From assembly GCA_021295965.1 (NCBI GenBank), contig JAGWBI010000016.1, positions 16,623 to 51,227 on the forward strand: a stretch of 34,605 bases of DNA, given 5' to 3'. Below are positions 32,946 through 34,605 of the stretch, piece after piece. The translations under genes were made by a program, and so were the position numbers. Position 1 is the stretch's first letter. Each line of letters begins with the position of its first letter. The notes beneath the pieces are model-generated. The model saw only the letters and a list, made by a program, of their open reading frames with translations. It was not told where the DNA came from and did not search any database. This stretch comes from Dehalococcoidia bacterium (GTDB lineage Bacteria > Chloroflexota > Dehalococcoidia > Lucifugimonadales > UBA3495).

Positions 32946-33272
32946 ATGGCCGACGAATTTGTCAAAGTAGCCTCTGTCAGCGAGATCCCGCCGGGGGACA
33001 TGATGTCCGTGCGGGTTGGCACGGAGGAGATCCTGCTGGTCAACCTGGACGGGGACCTGCACGCGTGCGACGACATCTGCACCCACGCCTACGCCAATCT
33101 GTCCGAGGGAGACCTGGAGGAAGGCGAATTGGTCTGCCCGCTCCACGGGGCCGTTTTCGACGTGGTCAGCGGCAGCCCGGTCACTCCCCCGGCCACCGAG
33201 GCCCTGCGCAAGTTCGCGATCCGGGTCGAAGGCGATGATGTATTAGTCGGCCCGGTCATCGAGGCTGAGTAG
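32946..33272 (+). CDS. Rieske-type [2Fe-2S] ferredoxin
   Basis: The 108-residue soluble protein is of the bacterial Rieske ferredoxin type (as in aromatic dioxygenase or nitrite reductase small subunits). The cluster motif is complete: CTHAYANLSEGDLEEG..VCPLHGAVFD gives Cys-x-His at CTH (residues 46-48) and Cys-x-x-His at CPLH about 16 residues later. It would carry electrons to an oxygenase or reductase; no such partner gene is next to it. The start is ATG 32946 because AAGGAG lies 6 bases upstream, and an upstream in-frame extension has no homology. It is probably a single-gene transcript. Confidence 0.92.
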   Translation: MADEFVKVASVSEIPPGDMMSVRVGTEEILLVNLDGDLHACDDICTHAYANLSEGDLEEGELVCPLHGAVFDVVSGSPVTPPATEALRKFAIRVEGDDVLVGPVIEAE

Positions 33273-33298
33273 CGCCTTTCGCGTTGGTTTTGGGGCCT

Positions 33299-33344
33299 GT
33301 CATTGCGAGAAGCGTAGTCCGCCTGCGGCGGATGGCAATCCCGG
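33299..33344. repeat. GTCATTGCGAG-type palindromic repeat (left of IS remnant)
   Basis: TGTCATTGCGAGAAGCG... ends GGATGGCAATCCC, with an inner stem TCCGCC-TGC-GGCGGA. The left end matches the GTCATCGCGAGGAGCGAAG start of the element at 33752. Confidence 0.65.
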
Positions 33345-33738
33345 TGGACTTTCAACCGCAAGAAAGCCTGCCAGGACAGGCCGATGTGATCACGCTGGGT
33401 TTGCGCCGTTCGCACTGGCGATTTCTCCACCCCACCGCTTTCGGGTTTTGCAGTCTGGCGTACCAACTGTCAAAGAGAATGTGATGGGGCTGAAACGCCC
33501 GCTGCTGCGCCGCCGCCAGCATCTGGCGGAAGCGGTCGTCCTGGGTCAAGCCGCTGAGCGGCTTGTCGTAGATCCGGAAGTCACTGGGGCAGCAGGGCGT
33601 TGCCGTCGATGTTTGAAAAATCGGCCACGACAGGGTCATCAGGTTGATCCCATCCGCCACACCACTCTACCGTGCCTGCCGTTCCAGCACCGCGATACCG
33701 GATCCATCTTCTTGGCGTAAGGCTTGTCCAGGGCTGAC
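33338..33738 (-). pseudogene. Decayed DDE transposase fragment (IS4/IS701-like)
   Basis: Read on the minus strand in shifting frames, this stretch gives the ordered blocks LDKPYAKKMDPV..NGRHGRVV, DGINLMTL, DGNALLP, SDFRIYDKPLSGLTQDDRF, FQPHHILFDSWYARLQN and RDHIGLSWQAFLRLKVHR. All are familiar pieces of one transposase type (DKPYARK, GINLxTLLW, DFRIYDKP, VLFDSWYSSLENLK). At least three frame changes, and probably a deletion before the last block, show that it is long dead. The start, the first part of the catalytic domain and the true C-terminus are missing. Assignment to the IS4 or IS701 family is not certain. Palindromic repeats lie on both sides. Confidence 0.75.
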
Positions 33739-33751
33739 GCGTACCCAGTTT

Positions 33752-33862
33752 GTCATCGCGAGGAGCGAAGCCCGATCTTTGACAAATCGGGCGATCCCGT
33801 CGCCAGAGCGACCGCTCCTCCGACAACGAGATTGCCATCCGCCAGAGGCGGACTCGCAATGA
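33752..33862. repeat. Compound GTCATCGCGAGG palindromic repeat (right of IS remnant)
   Basis: It begins GTCATCGCGAGGAGCGAAG and ends GGACTCGCAATGACAG, which are roughly complementary termini. Inside it are CCCGAT..ATCGGG and CCGCCAGAGGCGG stems. The right half (GAGATTGCCATCCGCCAGAGG..) also occurs at about 29054-29087. It is a non-autonomous mobile-repeat-like element about 110 bp long. Confidence 0.65.
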
Positions 33863-33966
33863 CAGATCAACGGGAAGTGGGTACGCGTGAGCTCTTCCAT
33901 CGGTTGCCCAGCCGGGGCCCGTGCGCTACACTTTTCCAAGCCCTGACGCCCTGCCCGCGATTCGCG

Positions 33967-34605
33967 ATGCCTACGATCACCGACGACACGACATCCGGCG
34001 TACTTGCTAACGATATCGACGTTGGCAATTACCGGAGTGTCCTGGATACGGTGCGTCGGATGGCAAATGTTGCAGGTGTCTCGGCATATTTGGTGGGAGG
34101 CCCGGTACGCGACCATCTGCTGGGTGTCCCGGTGAAAGACCTGGACGTCTGCGTGGTTGGCGACGCGCCGGCGCTGGCCGCCCGGCTGGCCGAAGCCATC
34201 GGCGGCAGATTGACCGTTCACCAACGCTTTGGCACCGCCAGCGTTGCCACGTCGGACTGCACCGTTGACCTGGTGACGGCACGCCGCGAGACCTACCGCC
34301 ATGTCCGCCGGCAATCTCGCCGACGACCTGGCGCGCCGCGACTTCACCATCAACGCTATGGCCATCCCCATCGCTGGCGAAGCCGGTGAGTTGGTGGACT
34401 CCCACGGCGGACGCGCCGACCTGTCCGCCGGCGTCATCCGCATCCTGCATCCGCAGAGCTTCCGCGACGACCCGACGCGCATCTTCCGCGCCGTCCGCTA
34501 CGCCGCCCGGTTTGGGTTCAGTATGGACGAGGCCACCCGGGCCGCGATGGCGGAGGCGCTGACCGCTGGCGCAATGGCAACGCTGACCCCCGACCGGGTG
34601 CGGCA
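33967..34605 (+). pseudogene. cca: CCA-adding tRNA nucleotidyltransferase, 5' part, with frameshift (runs off the window)
   Basis: The first frame (33967 to about 34300) encodes the nucleotidyltransferase head: VSAYLVGGPVRDHLLGVPVK followed by DLDVCVVGD, which supplies the catalytic Asp pair, and RFGTASVATSDCTVDLVTARRETY. The frame then fails. From about 34301 the next frame (+1) continues with NLADDLARRDFTINAMAIPI, VDSHGGRADLSAGVIRILHP and SFRDDPTRIFRAVRYAARFGF to the window end. Between ETY and NLADD the usual PGALPxVxP stretch (about 10-13 residues) is missing, so a small deletion of non-multiple-of-three length is likely. It is either a true pseudogene or an assembly error. ATG 33967 has no good ribosome-binding site. 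Confidence 0.8.

Noticed and set aside
33448-33720. A 90-codon plus-strand ORF over the IS remnant
   Set aside because: The recognisable transposase blocks are on the minus strand; the plus-strand frame is their complement.

Overview
The window is high-GC chromosomal DNA, most likely from an uncultivated Chloroflexota bacterium of the Dehalococcoidia/SAR202 type. That placement is an inference. It rests on lipoproteins with long Ala/Pro linkers after the lipobox, a cluster of peptide-type ABC importers, several MFS carriers of the 'YGWW' type, a flavin monooxygenase tail, a CRTAC1-like protein and many short palindromic repeats. No rRNA, tRNA, CRISPR array or intact mobile element was seen.

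Layout. 1-258 is the C-terminal tail of a Baeyer-Villiger-type flavin monooxygenase. 344-2972 (minus) holds two tandem MFS paralogues, followed by a cupin protein and a small membrane protein. 4198-17372 (plus) is a large peptide/opine-type ABC transporter locus in two transcription units. The first carries two near-duplicate binding lipoproteins and a DppB/DppC permease pair and ends at a strong terminator (10160-10198). The second carries a third binding protein, a second DppB/DppC pair, two tandem Uma2-type nuclease genes, and the only ATPase pair (DppD/OppF) in the window. An MFS gene follows at 17684-19066.

19161-24609 (minus) is a second importer operon (binding protein, DppB, DppC) with no ATPases of its own. 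Downstream of it lies a zinc-ribbon/membrane-anchored PQQ-like beta-propeller protein. 24929-28714 (minus) is one 1261-residue ORF. It joins an ArsP/DUF318-like permease to a TolB-type propeller, an IPT/TIG domain, seven VCBS/FG-GAP calcium-binding repeats and a terminal ASPIC/UnbV domain. This is the most unusual object in the window.

28715-34605 holds a repeat-rich spacer, an MFS gene, and an NCS2-family transporter with an RsbW-like C-terminal domain preceded by a hairpin-rich leader. After these come a Rieske ferredoxin, a decayed IS transposase lying between palindromic repeats, and the 5' part of a CCA-adding enzyme that carries a frameshift.

Taken together, the window encodes mostly uptake of organic solutes (three importer systems, four MFS carriers, one NCS2 carrier) with a few oxidative or redox proteins. 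The three permease pairs may share the one ATPase pair; this is inferred from gene content. At least three families of short palindromic repeats are scattered between genes, and one copy lies in frame inside an MFS gene.
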